Shown in pieces: positions 22,701-30,226 of a stretch of 37,816 nucleotides of DNA. Location of the stretch: contig JAGSHI010000023.1 in NCBI GenBank assembly GCA_023954635.1, positions 1 to 37,816 of the forward strand, read 5' to 3'. Position 1 is the stretch's first letter; every line of letters begins with the position of its first letter. Source of the stretch: Bacteriovoracaceae bacterium. Its GTDB lineage: Bacteria > Bdellovibrionota > Bacteriovoracia > Bacteriovoracales > Bacteriovoracaceae. The notes beneath the pieces are model-generated. The model was given only the letters and a program-made list of their open reading frames with translations. It was not told where the DNA came from and did no database searches. Made by a program: the position numbers and the translations under genes.

Positions 22701-23643
22701 AATAATTGTACCCATTTTTATTCTTTCTTTGATCTTTCCATTTTCTGGGGAAGCAAAAACTATTATAAAAGTGAAAGGTAATAAAATTGTTTTTTTATTG
22801 AAGAATCTAAAGCCGATTGGACCAGGTGGAGTGGTTATTATTCAGGACTCAGGTGTCCAGATAGGAAAAGCTAAAGTAAAAAAAGTCTCAAGAAAGAAAG
22901 CCCTTGCGATTGTTTACGAAGGACAAGGACTTGTTGACAAGGGATATACGGTAAAGGTTTTGGCGCCTGGAGCCGTTGGTAAGAAAAGGCTGAGGAAAAA
23001 GAAGAAAATTAAGTACAACAGAGGAAAAAAAGCATCTAAAAAAGAGAAAAAAGAAGAAGAGGAGGAAGAAGAGGAAGAGGACTCAACTTATAAATTTAGT
23101 TTTCTCTCTGGGGTTTCCTTTCTCAAGTTAGGAGAGCCTGTTAATGGAAGAGCCTATGATCCAACTGAATATGGGATGTATAAAGGTTTTAACTTTGAGC
23201 TAAATTATAAATGGAACTCATTATTTTCACTATTCTTAGGCCTTGATTATCATTTCGCTACAGGCGTTTCTACTTTACCTGCCCATTCGAAAAATGAAGC
23301 AACGGCAAAAGACTTAGATGGGAATCTTTCAGATGCTTTTGTAGGAACACATATTTCTACGACTGACTTTGGTTTGAAAGGAGTCTTTTTTACTTTAGGT
23401 TATATCTTTACAAGTGGGCACAAACTTGGAACTGCAACAAATGTAGTGATTCGCTATTCGGGTAGTGGAATTACATATGGAGGCGGGTATGAAATCGTAT
23501 CTGATCGTTGGCTGTATCAAATAAGTATTAGAATGAATAACTACTCTTATGGCCAATATGAGAATAATACTGAAGAAAATGAAACAATCAGTATCACTCA
23601 AAAATCTTTTGGGGTTAATTTTAGAATAGGTTATTTATTTTAA
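22687..23643 (+). CDS. Outer-membrane barrel protein with charged linker
   Basis: The product has 318 residues. A signal peptide (MKINKIIVPIFILSLIFPFSGEA) is followed by a small beta domain (about 24-95, KTIIKVKGNKIVFLLKNLKP, GPGGVVIIQD). Next comes a striking linker at about 97-132: first a Lys/Arg run (KKRLRKKKKIKYNRGKKASK), then an almost pure Glu run and DDS-like acidic end. Residues 133-318 are alternating beta strands ending GYLF with C-terminal Phe, as in an 8-10-stranded barrel. The beta domain could be periplasmic, with the barrel in the outer membrane. It overlaps the upstream membrane-protein gene by 14 bases and the convergent radical SAM gene by 9 bases. Function unknown. Confidence 0.65.
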   Translation: MKINKIIVPIFILSLIFPFSGEAKTIIKVKGNKIVFLLKNLKPIGPGGVVIIQDSGVQIGKAKVKKVSRKKALAIVYEGQGLVDKGYTVKVLAPGAVGKKRLRKKKKIKYNRGKKASKKEKKEEEEEEEEEDSTYKFSFLSGVSFLKLGEPVNGRAYDPTEYGMYKGFNFELNYKWNSLFSLFLGLDYHFATGVSTLPAHSKNEATAKDLDGNLSDAFVGTHISTTDFGLKGVFFTLGYIFTSGHKLGTATNVVIRYSGSGITYGGGYEIVSDRWLYQISIRMNNYSYGQYENNTEENETISITQKSFGVNFRIGYLF

Positions 23644-24870
23644 AAAATTTTCCATTTCTGGGAACAATTCTTTGTAGCTTTCACCACGTAAATTATCTAA
23701 GACATGAGTCATCTTTTTAAATGAAGAAAATTTATCCGAGAGGTCATCTTCATTCATGAACTGAATAATGCTTTCAAGTTTCGCCACAAGTGATTCTGAG
23801 TTCGGAATATTCTTAAAGACATTTTCAATTCTATCAGAATAAATTTTAGAAATTTCTTCTTTTACTTCTTTAGGAAAAATCTGAATGGAGTAGATCTCAG
23901 GCTGTCTTACAAGATCAATACTTATATTTTCAGGTTCTATTTTTTCTTCATTAATCCAAGCTTCATAAAAATCTAAGAGGTGAAGAATGTTTAGGCTACT
24001 TACAGTGCTTGTAATGATTACTTTTACATGAGGACATTCTTTCTTAAGTCTTTTCAGATTAGACTCAGCATCGCTCCACTTGAGTCCTTTTCGTATGAGT
24101 TCCCCTTGTGCTCCCATTCCATCGAGACTGACCCCTAGAGTTACGCTCTTAAACTTATTCCAGTACTCTACACAATCATAATTTCTATAAATAAGTGTTG
24201 AGAAGTTAGTCGTATAAAAAAGAGAGACATCATTTTTATTCTGATCAATAAGCTTATCTAGAAGAATATAATGATCATCTTGAAGTACAGGCTCTCCTCC
24301 AGCGAAGTAAATCTTCTCAAAATGGTTTAGATGCTTATCAATTTGCTCCCAGAGAATAATATTATCTTTTGTAGGTTTTTGAACCTTGTATCCAAAATGA
24401 TCCATTCCCAAAAACTTAGCATCGGAATACCAACCTGTACTTGCTACCGGTCGACATGTCCGACAACTTAAATTGCACTGATTAGAGAAACGAATATCAA
24501 GATAGCGAAGCTTAAATTCATTTAATGTTCCATCTGGATTTGTTTCTTCAACGATATCTCCAAATTCTGAGAGCTCTCGAGTCTCTAAAACTCTTTTGCT
24601 TGGAAAGCCATTATCTTCTAAAACTTTGCAGTAATGACATTCTTCACATGATTCACCTTTGAGCATCTTTTTTCTCATCTCGACTAATCGTGGAGAATTT
24701 GCAAGTTCTTCAAAAGTTTTATTTTCTAAATTTCCAATTTTAAATAGGTCAGTAGTTTCACAACAAGGATTGACACTGCCGTTTGAATTGATATTGAGGT
24801 GAAGCCAAGGTAAGAGGCAAAAAGACTTTGAGGATTTTAACCTTTTCTCAATTTCAGATTTTGTGGTCAT
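23635..24870 (-). CDS. Twitch-domain radical SAM protein
   Basis: The product has 411 residues. The radical SAM cluster is held by Cys132, Cys136 and Cys139 (SNQCNLSCRTC), with the SAM-binding GGEP in YFAGGEPVL. The N-terminal part carries Cys18, Cys36, Cys37 and a C75-x2-C78-x2-C81 set (FCLLPWLHLNINSNGSVNPC and CEECHYC), the 'N-twitch' arrangement for an auxiliary iron-sulfur cluster, similar to a SPASM domain placed first. Such proteins are widespread but mostly uncharacterised, and some modify peptides or sugars. No small precursor peptide is visible beside it. It follows the EEP-fold lipoprotein gene by 14 bases on the same strand, so the two share a transcript. Its start has no clear Shine-Dalgarno. 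Confidence 0.88.
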   Translation of the reverse strand: MTTKSEIEKRLKSSKSFCLLPWLHLNINSNGSVNPCCETTDLFKIGNLENKTFEELANSPRLVEMRKKMLKGESCEECHYCKVLEDNGFPSKRVLETRELSEFGDIVEETNPDGTLNEFKLRYLDIRFSNQCNLSCRTCRPVASTGWYSDAKFLGMDHFGYKVQKPTKDNIILWEQIDKHLNHFEKIYFAGGEPVLQDDHYILLDKLIDQNKNDVSLFYTTNFSTLIYRNYDCVEYWNKFKSVTLGVSLDGMGAQGELIRKGLKWSDAESNLKRLKKECPHVKVIITSTVSSLNILHLLDFYEAWINEEKIEPENISIDLVRQPEIYSIQIFPKEVKEEISKIYSDRIENVFKNIPNSESLVAKLESIIQFMNEDDLSDKFSSFKKMTHVLDNLRGESYKELFPEMENFLK

Positions 24871-24884
24871 ACATTATGATAACA

Positions 24885-26075
24885 CTATTTTATTTTAAAA
24901 TGACCCCATAATGGGTAATGATCACTTGCGTCTTTAAGGGTTTGATAATACTTATCGACAAGTGCCCAGCACTCTTTCTTGTTTTGCCTATAGCTCACCA
25001 GGGCCATATCACTTGCTGGTAGCAACTTTGGCATACCATTACATCCAAGCTCTCTTCTTTTGTTCCAGTTCGGATGAATAATTCCACCCGCAACTGGCTC
25101 TAAGTTTTTACTTGAAATGATATAATCCAATAATAGCCGAAAGGGTTTTGGAGAATAGGAAGACCCTTCATTAGTGAAGGTCATATCTTTTTGCTTGATC
25201 CATGTATTAGATTTTTCAAAGAGCCTCCTAAGTACTGCACTACCTGGGTTCTTTAAGTTTTTAATGTCTGTATTGAAGTCACCCATCGCGATATAAGTCG
25301 CTTTAGGCGATAGTGGCTTTATCGAGCTTAAGTTAACGTCTATATCTGTTGAGCCTGTCAAATACCATTCTAAGAATCTAAGTTGATCTGCGTTTCTAAT
25401 GTAGTTAGGAGATTTCTTATTTCCAAAATGATAAGAGGGGACAGTATGAAGAAAGATAAAGTGAACTTCGTGCCCATCAACATCTGCAACAACATCAGTA
25501 AAGTTCTTATCAAAAAGAGAAATATCTTTTGGAATCCTTTTCTTGTTACCCATTCTAAACTTAGAGAGATCAATTTTAGGATTAAAGTCCTTCCATTTTA
25601 AATCTTTAATGACGATTTCACTGATAATTCGATATTTGAGTAAAGCACCTGTTGAATATTGATGGGGGAATACTCCAAAGTTTTCTTGATCTGCATGCGC
25701 TCTAGCTACACTTGTTCCTACATTTTGGAAGTAACTCCCATCTTTTTTCTTCTTTGCCTTTTCTCCTGTATTAGCTGGGTGAAAAACATCATTAAAGTCG
25801 GTTAAATCAAACTTGGTCGCAAGTTTTTTAAGATTTTCACCTTTGCTTGTTTGGAGAAGAGTGGGGACTCCTTGTTGATCAAACTGAATTTCATTTAGGG
25901 AGAGGATATCAAAGGAGTGACCTTCTAAAACTTTCTTCACATTTCTTATTTGATGGGTGTCTTTATCAATCTTTGGAGTAGAAAGTTCTTTGATATTATA
26001 GTGAACCACTCGAATGGTTGGAGAGGAACAAGAGGTAATTACTAATAACAAAATTAGAATAGTATAAATTTTCAT
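24885..26075 (-). CDS. Endonuclease/exonuclease/phosphatase-fold lipoprotein
   Basis: The product has 396 residues. The lipobox LVITSC places Cys16 as the lipid anchor. The EEP (DNase I-like) fold is shown by its ordered motifs: VVHYNIKEL, ILSLNEIQ (metal-binding Glu), HTVPSYHFGNK, YIAMGDFNTD (catalytic Asp and Asn), LLDYIISS and finally DASDHYPLWGHF (catalytic Asp-His). Members cleave phosphodiesters in nucleic acids, phospholipids (sphingomyelinase-like) or inositol phosphates. Being lipidated and outside the cytoplasm, it could degrade extracellular DNA or host/prey lipid head groups (inference). It is co-directional with the radical SAM gene, 14 bases apart. Confidence 0.85.
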   Translation of the reverse strand: MKIYTILILLLVITSCSSPTIRVVHYNIKELSTPKIDKDTHQIRNVKKVLEGHSFDILSLNEIQFDQQGVPTLLQTSKGENLKKLATKFDLTDFNDVFHPANTGEKAKKKKDGSYFQNVGTSVARAHADQENFGVFPHQYSTGALLKYRIISEIVIKDLKWKDFNPKIDLSKFRMGNKKRIPKDISLFDKNFTDVVADVDGHEVHFIFLHTVPSYHFGNKKSPNYIRNADQLRFLEWYLTGSTDIDVNLSSIKPLSPKATYIAMGDFNTDIKNLKNPGSAVLRRLFEKSNTWIKQKDMTFTNEGSSYSPKPFRLLLDYIISSKNLEPVAGGIIHPNWNKRRELGCNGMPKLLPASDMALVSYRQNKKECWALVDKYYQTLKDASDHYPLWGHFKIK

Positions 26076-26115
26076 AAGAAAAGTTTTACTAAATACCTAA
26101 GCTTTAAGACAAGCT

Positions 26116-27045
26116 CTAACTTCTTTCTTTTCGGATGTAAGCAACTGCATTGTGAGAGTGAAGTGATTCAAAATGCTCTACACTGGCTTCCCAATCAAGA
26201 ATTCGCTTCTCTTCATCAAGTATATGGGTAAGTCTTCGCGATGCATGCTCAACAAACATAGGATATTCAGCGTTAAGTATGGCAAATGCTTGTTCATCTA
26301 GTCTTTTCACCATCGGCTGAGTTTCAGTCGGAAGAGCTGCTCTTAACAGATCTACTAGTTCTTCAATTCTGAAACCTGATGCTGCATCAAAAGTAATTTT
26401 ACAAACACAAAGAGATCTTTGACTATGGGCCGTGGCGATTCCACTACCTTCAGTCGTTCTTCCTTCTCGAAAGTCTTCTTCATATTGTTTGGCCATAGAA
26501 AGTGAGCATGGGCAAGTTGATGAATACTCAAAATTAACAGTCATATTCATTGTGATTTGACCTGTAGGATTACATGAGCCCTCTACTTCAACGGCATAGT
26601 ATTGCCATCCCCAGTTATCACTCTTTAAAGATTTTTGTTTTACAGGGTAGTTAAACTTCAATTTCAAATAAGTATAATCAACTGGAGATTCATGTTCATA
26701 ATCTCTAAGCTCAAATCTTAATCTATTGAGTAAATTTTTAAAAAAGAGGTTGTTGACAGGAGCTTTTGAAACTTCTTCCTGAAGAATATTTACAAATCGG
26801 CTCATGTTCACGCCCGTTTTATCGGCGCCCAAGTAAGCATACATACTGGCTTCGGCATCATGAGATAAAACAGTTCCATCAAGATGTTCAAAGTTAAGAG
26901 GAACTCTGAATCTTTCAATTCCAACTTTTGGGATTGCTGTACCGTGCTGGTTAGGAAGTTTTTGGAAGTCATTGAGACCGGTTTGGTCTTGAACTTCACA
27001 CTTCATTATCTTCTCAGGATTATTGTTTAGAGTTTTAATATTCAT
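26116..27045 (-). CDS. folE2: GTP cyclohydrolase FolE2 (type IB)
   Basis: The product has 309 residues, the usual size for FolE2. It makes 7,8-dihydroneopterin triphosphate from GTP, the first step to folate and a source for queuosine-type deazapurines. Family motifs are VGIERFRVPL near the start, the metal/catalytic Cys region STCPCSLSMA (Cys178, Cys180), AHSQRSLCVC, and QPMVKRLDEQAFAI then YPMFVEHASRR. FolE2 can use metals other than zinc and in many bacteria is switched on when zinc is scarce. No FolE (type IA) gene is in the window. The ATG at 27045 lacks a clear Shine-Dalgarno; an in-frame ATG at 27006 is possible. A 7-bp inverted repeat lies upstream. Confidence 0.95.
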   Translation of the reverse strand: MNIKTLNNNPEKIMKCEVQDQTGLNDFQKLPNQHGTAIPKVGIERFRVPLNFEHLDGTVLSHDAEASMYAYLGADKTGVNMSRFVNILQEEVSKAPVNNLFFKNLLNRLRFELRDYEHESPVDYTYLKLKFNYPVKQKSLKSDNWGWQYYAVEVEGSCNPTGQITMNMTVNFEYSSTCPCSLSMAKQYEEDFREGRTTEGSGIATAHSQRSLCVCKITFDAASGFRIEELVDLLRAALPTETQPMVKRLDEQAFAILNAEYPMFVEHASRRLTHILDEEKRILDWEASVEHFESLHSHNAVAYIRKERS

Positions 27046-27077
27046 AACTTATACGCTCATCTATATAGGTCTTTTTT

Positions 27078-27101
27078 TAACCCAATTAATAAAATGGGTT
27101 A
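27078..27101. promoter_or_regulatory. Inverted repeat upstream of folE2
   Basis: TAACCCA (27078-27084) and TGGGTTA (27095-27101) flank a ten-base AT-rich spacer, 33 bases before the folE2 start. Neither strand has a T-run after the downstream arm, so it is not a terminator for pyrC. It could be an operator. It does not match the usual Zur box or preQ1 riboswitch patterns I know. Confidence 0.45.
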
Positions 27102-27190
27102 CATATATATCGCTTTTTTGCTGTTTTGCAAAATGGAGATTGGTAAAATATTCTTTATTAATACTTATACAGTATTGTAAAAACAGTAAC

Positions 27191-28507
27191 TTAACGTATT
27201 GGAGACCCTTTAAATTCTTCATTCACAATTTTTCCATCCCTAGCGACGACAACTCCTGAGATGATAGTGACCTCAGGCCAGCCCTGAATCTCTTTCCCCT
27301 TAAAAGGAGTCCAGCCGACTTTTGACATCATAGCGCTGTCTTCAACAGTCCATTTTCGTGTTAAATCAACCATCACGAGGTCAGCATCAAGTCCGACTTG
27401 AATTTTTCCTTTTGTCTCTAACCCATAAAGTTTCGCTGGGTTTTCTGAGAGGAGTTGGACACATTTTTCTAAACTTAATCTTCCCTTATTCACATGATCG
27501 AGCATGATTGGGAGCATGGTTTGAACACCAGGCATACCACTTGGAGACTTAGGATATCCTTGGTCTTTTTCCTCTTTAGTATGGGGAGCATGATCAGAAC
27601 CAATGACATCTACAGTTCCATTCTCGAGTCCAACCCATAATGCATCAGTATTTTCTTTAGTTCTAATTGGCGGATTCATTTGAGCATAAGTTCCTATTTC
27701 ATTGTAAATATCAGGAGCAAATAAAGTCAGGTGCTGTGGAGTGACCTCAACTGTACAAAAATCTTTGTTGTCTTTTAGAAACTCAATCTCTTTTTTACTA
27801 GTGATATGAAGAACGTGAACTTTTCGTCCTGCTTCTTTGGCAATCTCAATTACTCGAGTCGTTGATGAGAAAGCAGTTTCAACATCACGCCATTTATAAT
27901 GAGCATGAACATCTGTTGCATTTTGTTGAATACTTTTATTTTCCTTTAACATCTCTTCATTTTCTGAATGAACAGCGATCATTGATTTTGTACCCTTGAA
28001 TACTTCGAGGAGTTTCTCTTTGTTGTATAAAAGAAGGTCTCCTGTTGAGCTTCCAAGAAATATTTTTATTCCACAGCAACCTTCCATCGTGGGAACTTTC
28101 AAAAGTTCATCAAGGTTTTCTCCTGTGGCCCCAATAAAAAAACCAAAGTGGGTATGAGATTTCGATTTAGCAAGTTCTACTTTTTTTGCAATGGCCTCTG
28201 CTGTCGTTGTCGAAGGGTTAGTGTTTGGCATTTCTAAAAAAGTTGTAACACCACCGCAGGCCGCTGACCTTGAACCACTTTCTAAATCTTCTTTGTGAGT
28301 AAGTCCTGGTTCTCTAAAATGAACTTGGCTATCAATAACTCCAGGAAGAAGATGCTTACCAGTTCCATCGATGACGGTTGTAGCTGAGTCGTTTTCAGAG
28401 GCCTCGAGAGAGGCTATTTTCCCATTCTCAATTCCGACGTTACAGGTCTTAATACCTGAGGGAAGTTGGGCCTGAATATTTTTTAAAATGACGTCGTAAG
28501 TGGCCAT
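27191..28507 (-). CDS. pyrC: Dihydroorotase
   Basis: The product is 438 residues from the ATG at 28507, which has AAGGAG at 7-base spacing. The longer in-frame start at 28579 adds 24 residues with no family match and is rejected. The enzyme closes carbamoyl-aspartate to dihydroorotate in pyrimidine synthesis. Class I motifs are present: PGVIDSQVHFREPGLTHKED, LEMPNTNP, the KIFLGSSTGDLL loop, HSENE, HVLHITS, and the catalytic Asp in GSDHAPHT. The first His of the metal motif HxH is Gln here (SQVHFREPG). I recall the same Q-x-H form from Bacteroidetes-type dihydroorotases, so it is probably a subfamily trait rather than loss of function. It precedes folE2 by about 145 bases. Confidence 0.93.
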   Translation of the reverse strand: MATYDVILKNIQAQLPSGIKTCNVGIENGKIASLEASENDSATTVIDGTGKHLLPGVIDSQVHFREPGLTHKEDLESGSRSAACGGVTTFLEMPNTNPSTTTAEAIAKKVELAKSKSHTHFGFFIGATGENLDELLKVPTMEGCCGIKIFLGSSTGDLLLYNKEKLLEVFKGTKSMIAVHSENEEMLKENKSIQQNATDVHAHYKWRDVETAFSSTTRVIEIAKEAGRKVHVLHITSKKEIEFLKDNKDFCTVEVTPQHLTLFAPDIYNEIGTYAQMNPPIRTKENTDALWVGLENGTVDVIGSDHAPHTKEEKDQGYPKSPSGMPGVQTMLPIMLDHVNKGRLSLEKCVQLLSENPAKLYGLETKGKIQVGLDADLVMVDLTRKWTVEDSAMMSKVGWTPFKGKEIQGWPEVTIISGVVVARDGKIVNEEFKGSPIR

Positions 28508-28672
28508 ATTTTTGCTCCTTAGGGCTTGAAAATTACTGGCTTTCTGGTATCTTGTTTCCATGGACCAGCGCTTCAACACAAATCCATTCTTTTTTTACTG
28601 TTGCCCTTAGGGGGCTATTCAAATTCGTATCGAAACGACATCAACTTATCAAAAAATACTAATAAATAAAAC

Positions 28673-28684
28673 GAGGAAAGCCTC
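28673..28684 (+). promoter_or_regulatory. Short hairpin at the cysS ribosome binding site
   Basis: GAGG (28673-28676), AAAG loop, CCTC (28681-28684) directly abuts the cysS ATG. The Shine-Dalgarno GAGGA forms the 5' arm. With only four base pairs it would be a mild damper. Confidence 0.3.
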
Positions 28685-30142
28685 ATGAGCATACAACTTT
28701 ATAACACCCTGACCAAAACGAAAGAACCTTTTAAGCCCTTGGAAGAAGGTAAGGTGAAACTTTATCTCTGTGGTCCTACTGTTTATGACTTACTTCATAT
28801 TGGAAACTTTAGAGGAGCGATCTTCTTCAATCTTCTTAGAAATTGGATGGAGCTTTCAGGGCTAGATGTCACATTTGTGTATAACTACACAGATGTAGAT
28901 GACAAAATTATTAAAAAGGCCAACGAAGAGGGTGTTGAATCCACAGTTATATCTGAAAGATATATTAAAGAATTTGAACAAGACTTTAATAGGCTGGGAC
29001 TTAAAAAGCATGATCACAACCCAAGGGTTACTGAGTTCATGCCTCAAATTATCAAGTTTGTAGAAGACCTCGTTAAAAACGAAAAGGCCTATGTTATTGA
29101 AGGAGAAGTTTTTTATTCAATCGATTCTTTTGATACTTATGGAAAACTTTCAGGCAAAAACATAGACGACTTAGAGGCCGGTCAAAGAGTTGAAGTTGAT
29201 AAAAGAAAAAAGAATCCATTTGATTTTGTTCTTTGGAAACCTTCAAAAGATGGTGAGCCTTCATGGGATTCTCCATGGGGTGGAGGGAGACCGGGTTGGC
29301 ATATTGAATGTTCTGCTATGATCCAATCTCTTCTTGGTGACACAATTGATATTCACGGAGGAGGAATTGATCTTATTTTTCCTCATCATGAGAACGAAAT
29401 TGCTCAAGGGGAAGGCCGAACAGGTAAATGTTATTGCAATACCTGGGTACATAACGAATTCATTAATTTAAGTGATGAAAAAATGTCTAAATCTTTAGGT
29501 AATGTCATCACTGGACGGTCATTTATGGATAAATGGCACCCTGAAATATTGAAATATTTATTTCTCTCTGTTCACTATCGAAGTCAGTTAGCAATAAATG
29601 ATGACAAAATTAGAGGTGCAATCTCTGCTCTTGCAAGAATTTACACAGCTCTAAGTAATGCTCATCAGGTAACTGAGTTTGAAGGTGGAGGAGTCGTAAA
29701 TAAATCCTTTGCAAATACCTTGTCTCAGCATGATGCCAAAATTAAAAAGAATCTTGATGATGACTTTAATACAGGTGAAGTTGTCGCCTCAGTATTTGAA
29801 GTTGTACGGGCCTTTAATTCTTTGAATCTTTTGAAGAAGGCCAAAGATAAAAATTCAAGGCCTACAGCAGAGGCTTTTTTAGCTTGGTTAAAAAAATATG
29901 GGGATATGATGGCCCTTTTTGGTCAAGACCCGTCAAAATTTATGCTCGAGTTGGATGATATACTCATCAGCGATCGAAAACTTGATAAGTCTTTGATCGA
30001 AGAACTTGTGGCAAAGAGAAACGAAGCACGTGACTCTAAAGATTGGGCCTTGGCCGATAAATACCGAGACGAATTGTCGGGAATGGGGATCGAGCTTCAG
30101 GACGGCAATCCGGACAGACAGTGGTGTGTTTCGAAGTCGTAA
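28685..30142 (+). CDS. cysS: Cysteinyl-tRNA synthetase
   Basis: The product has 485 residues, a class I aminoacyl-tRNA synthetase charging tRNA-Cys. The zinc/Cys-binding start is KLYLCGPTVYDLLHIGN, with the HIGH-type signature as HIGN. Downstream are GWHIECSAM (zinc ligand Cys), FPHHENEIAQ, and the KMSKS loop at residues 266-270 (EKMSKSLGN). The C-terminal region contains DALY-type helices and ends normally (KRNEARDSKDWALADKYRDE). Length and motif order are standard. It is divergently oriented from pyrC across 177 bases that hold both promoters. The FliA-dependent LysM-M23 gene starts 84 bases after its stop. Confidence 0.98.
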   Translation: MSIQLYNTLTKTKEPFKPLEEGKVKLYLCGPTVYDLLHIGNFRGAIFFNLLRNWMELSGLDVTFVYNYTDVDDKIIKKANEEGVESTVISERYIKEFEQDFNRLGLKKHDHNPRVTEFMPQIIKFVEDLVKNEKAYVIEGEVFYSIDSFDTYGKLSGKNIDDLEAGQRVEVDKRKKNPFDFVLWKPSKDGEPSWDSPWGGGRPGWHIECSAMIQSLLGDTIDIHGGGIDLIFPHHENEIAQGEGRTGKCYCNTWVHNEFINLSDEKMSKSLGNVITGRSFMDKWHPEILKYLFLSVHYRSQLAINDDKIRGAISALARIYTALSNAHQVTEFEGGGVVNKSFANTLSQHDAKIKKNLDDDFNTGEVVASVFEVVRAFNSLNLLKKAKDKNSRPTAEAFLAWLKKYGDMMALFGQDPSKFMLELDDILISDRKLDKSLIEELVAKRNEARDSKDWALADKYRDELSGMGIELQDGNPDRQWCVSKS

Positions 30143-30164
30143 TTATCCCTTAGATTGCTGATTT

Positions 30165-30191
30165 TAAAGAGATTTTCTTCTATGCCGATAA
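30165..30191 (+). promoter_or_regulatory. Consensus FliA (sigma-28) promoter
   Basis: TAAA (30165-30168), exactly 15 bases, then GCCGATAA (30184-30191). The -35 (four of four) and -10 (eight of eight) core elements match at the optimal spacing, and the base after TAAA is G as in the consensus TAAAG. It lies in the cysS/M23 spacer and points to the LysM-M23 gene at 30227; transcription would start near 30198. Confidence 0.8.
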
Positions 30192-30217
30192 GTTCAAGAC
30201 AGGCGCAAGTCTTGAAC
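30192..30217 (+). promoter_or_regulatory. Perfect 9-bp inverted repeat in the M23 gene leader
   Basis: GTTCAAGAC (30192-30200) and GTCTTGAAC (30209-30217) flank AGGCGCAA. The repeat begins right after the FliA -10 and ends just before the Shine-Dalgarno GAGG (30218-30221). It could be an operator covering the transcription start or a hairpin at the 5' end of the mRNA. Confidence 0.6.
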
Positions 30218-30226
30218 GAGGCGTAG

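Noticed and set aside
28508-28579. N-terminal extension of dihydroorotase
   Set aside because: The extra 24 residues match nothing in the family, and the ATG at 28507 has an excellent ribosome binding site.
30053-30060. GCCGATAA inside cysS as a second FliA promoter
   Set aside because: The nearest TAAA is only 12 bases upstream and the site lies in conserved coding sequence (WALADKYRDE).
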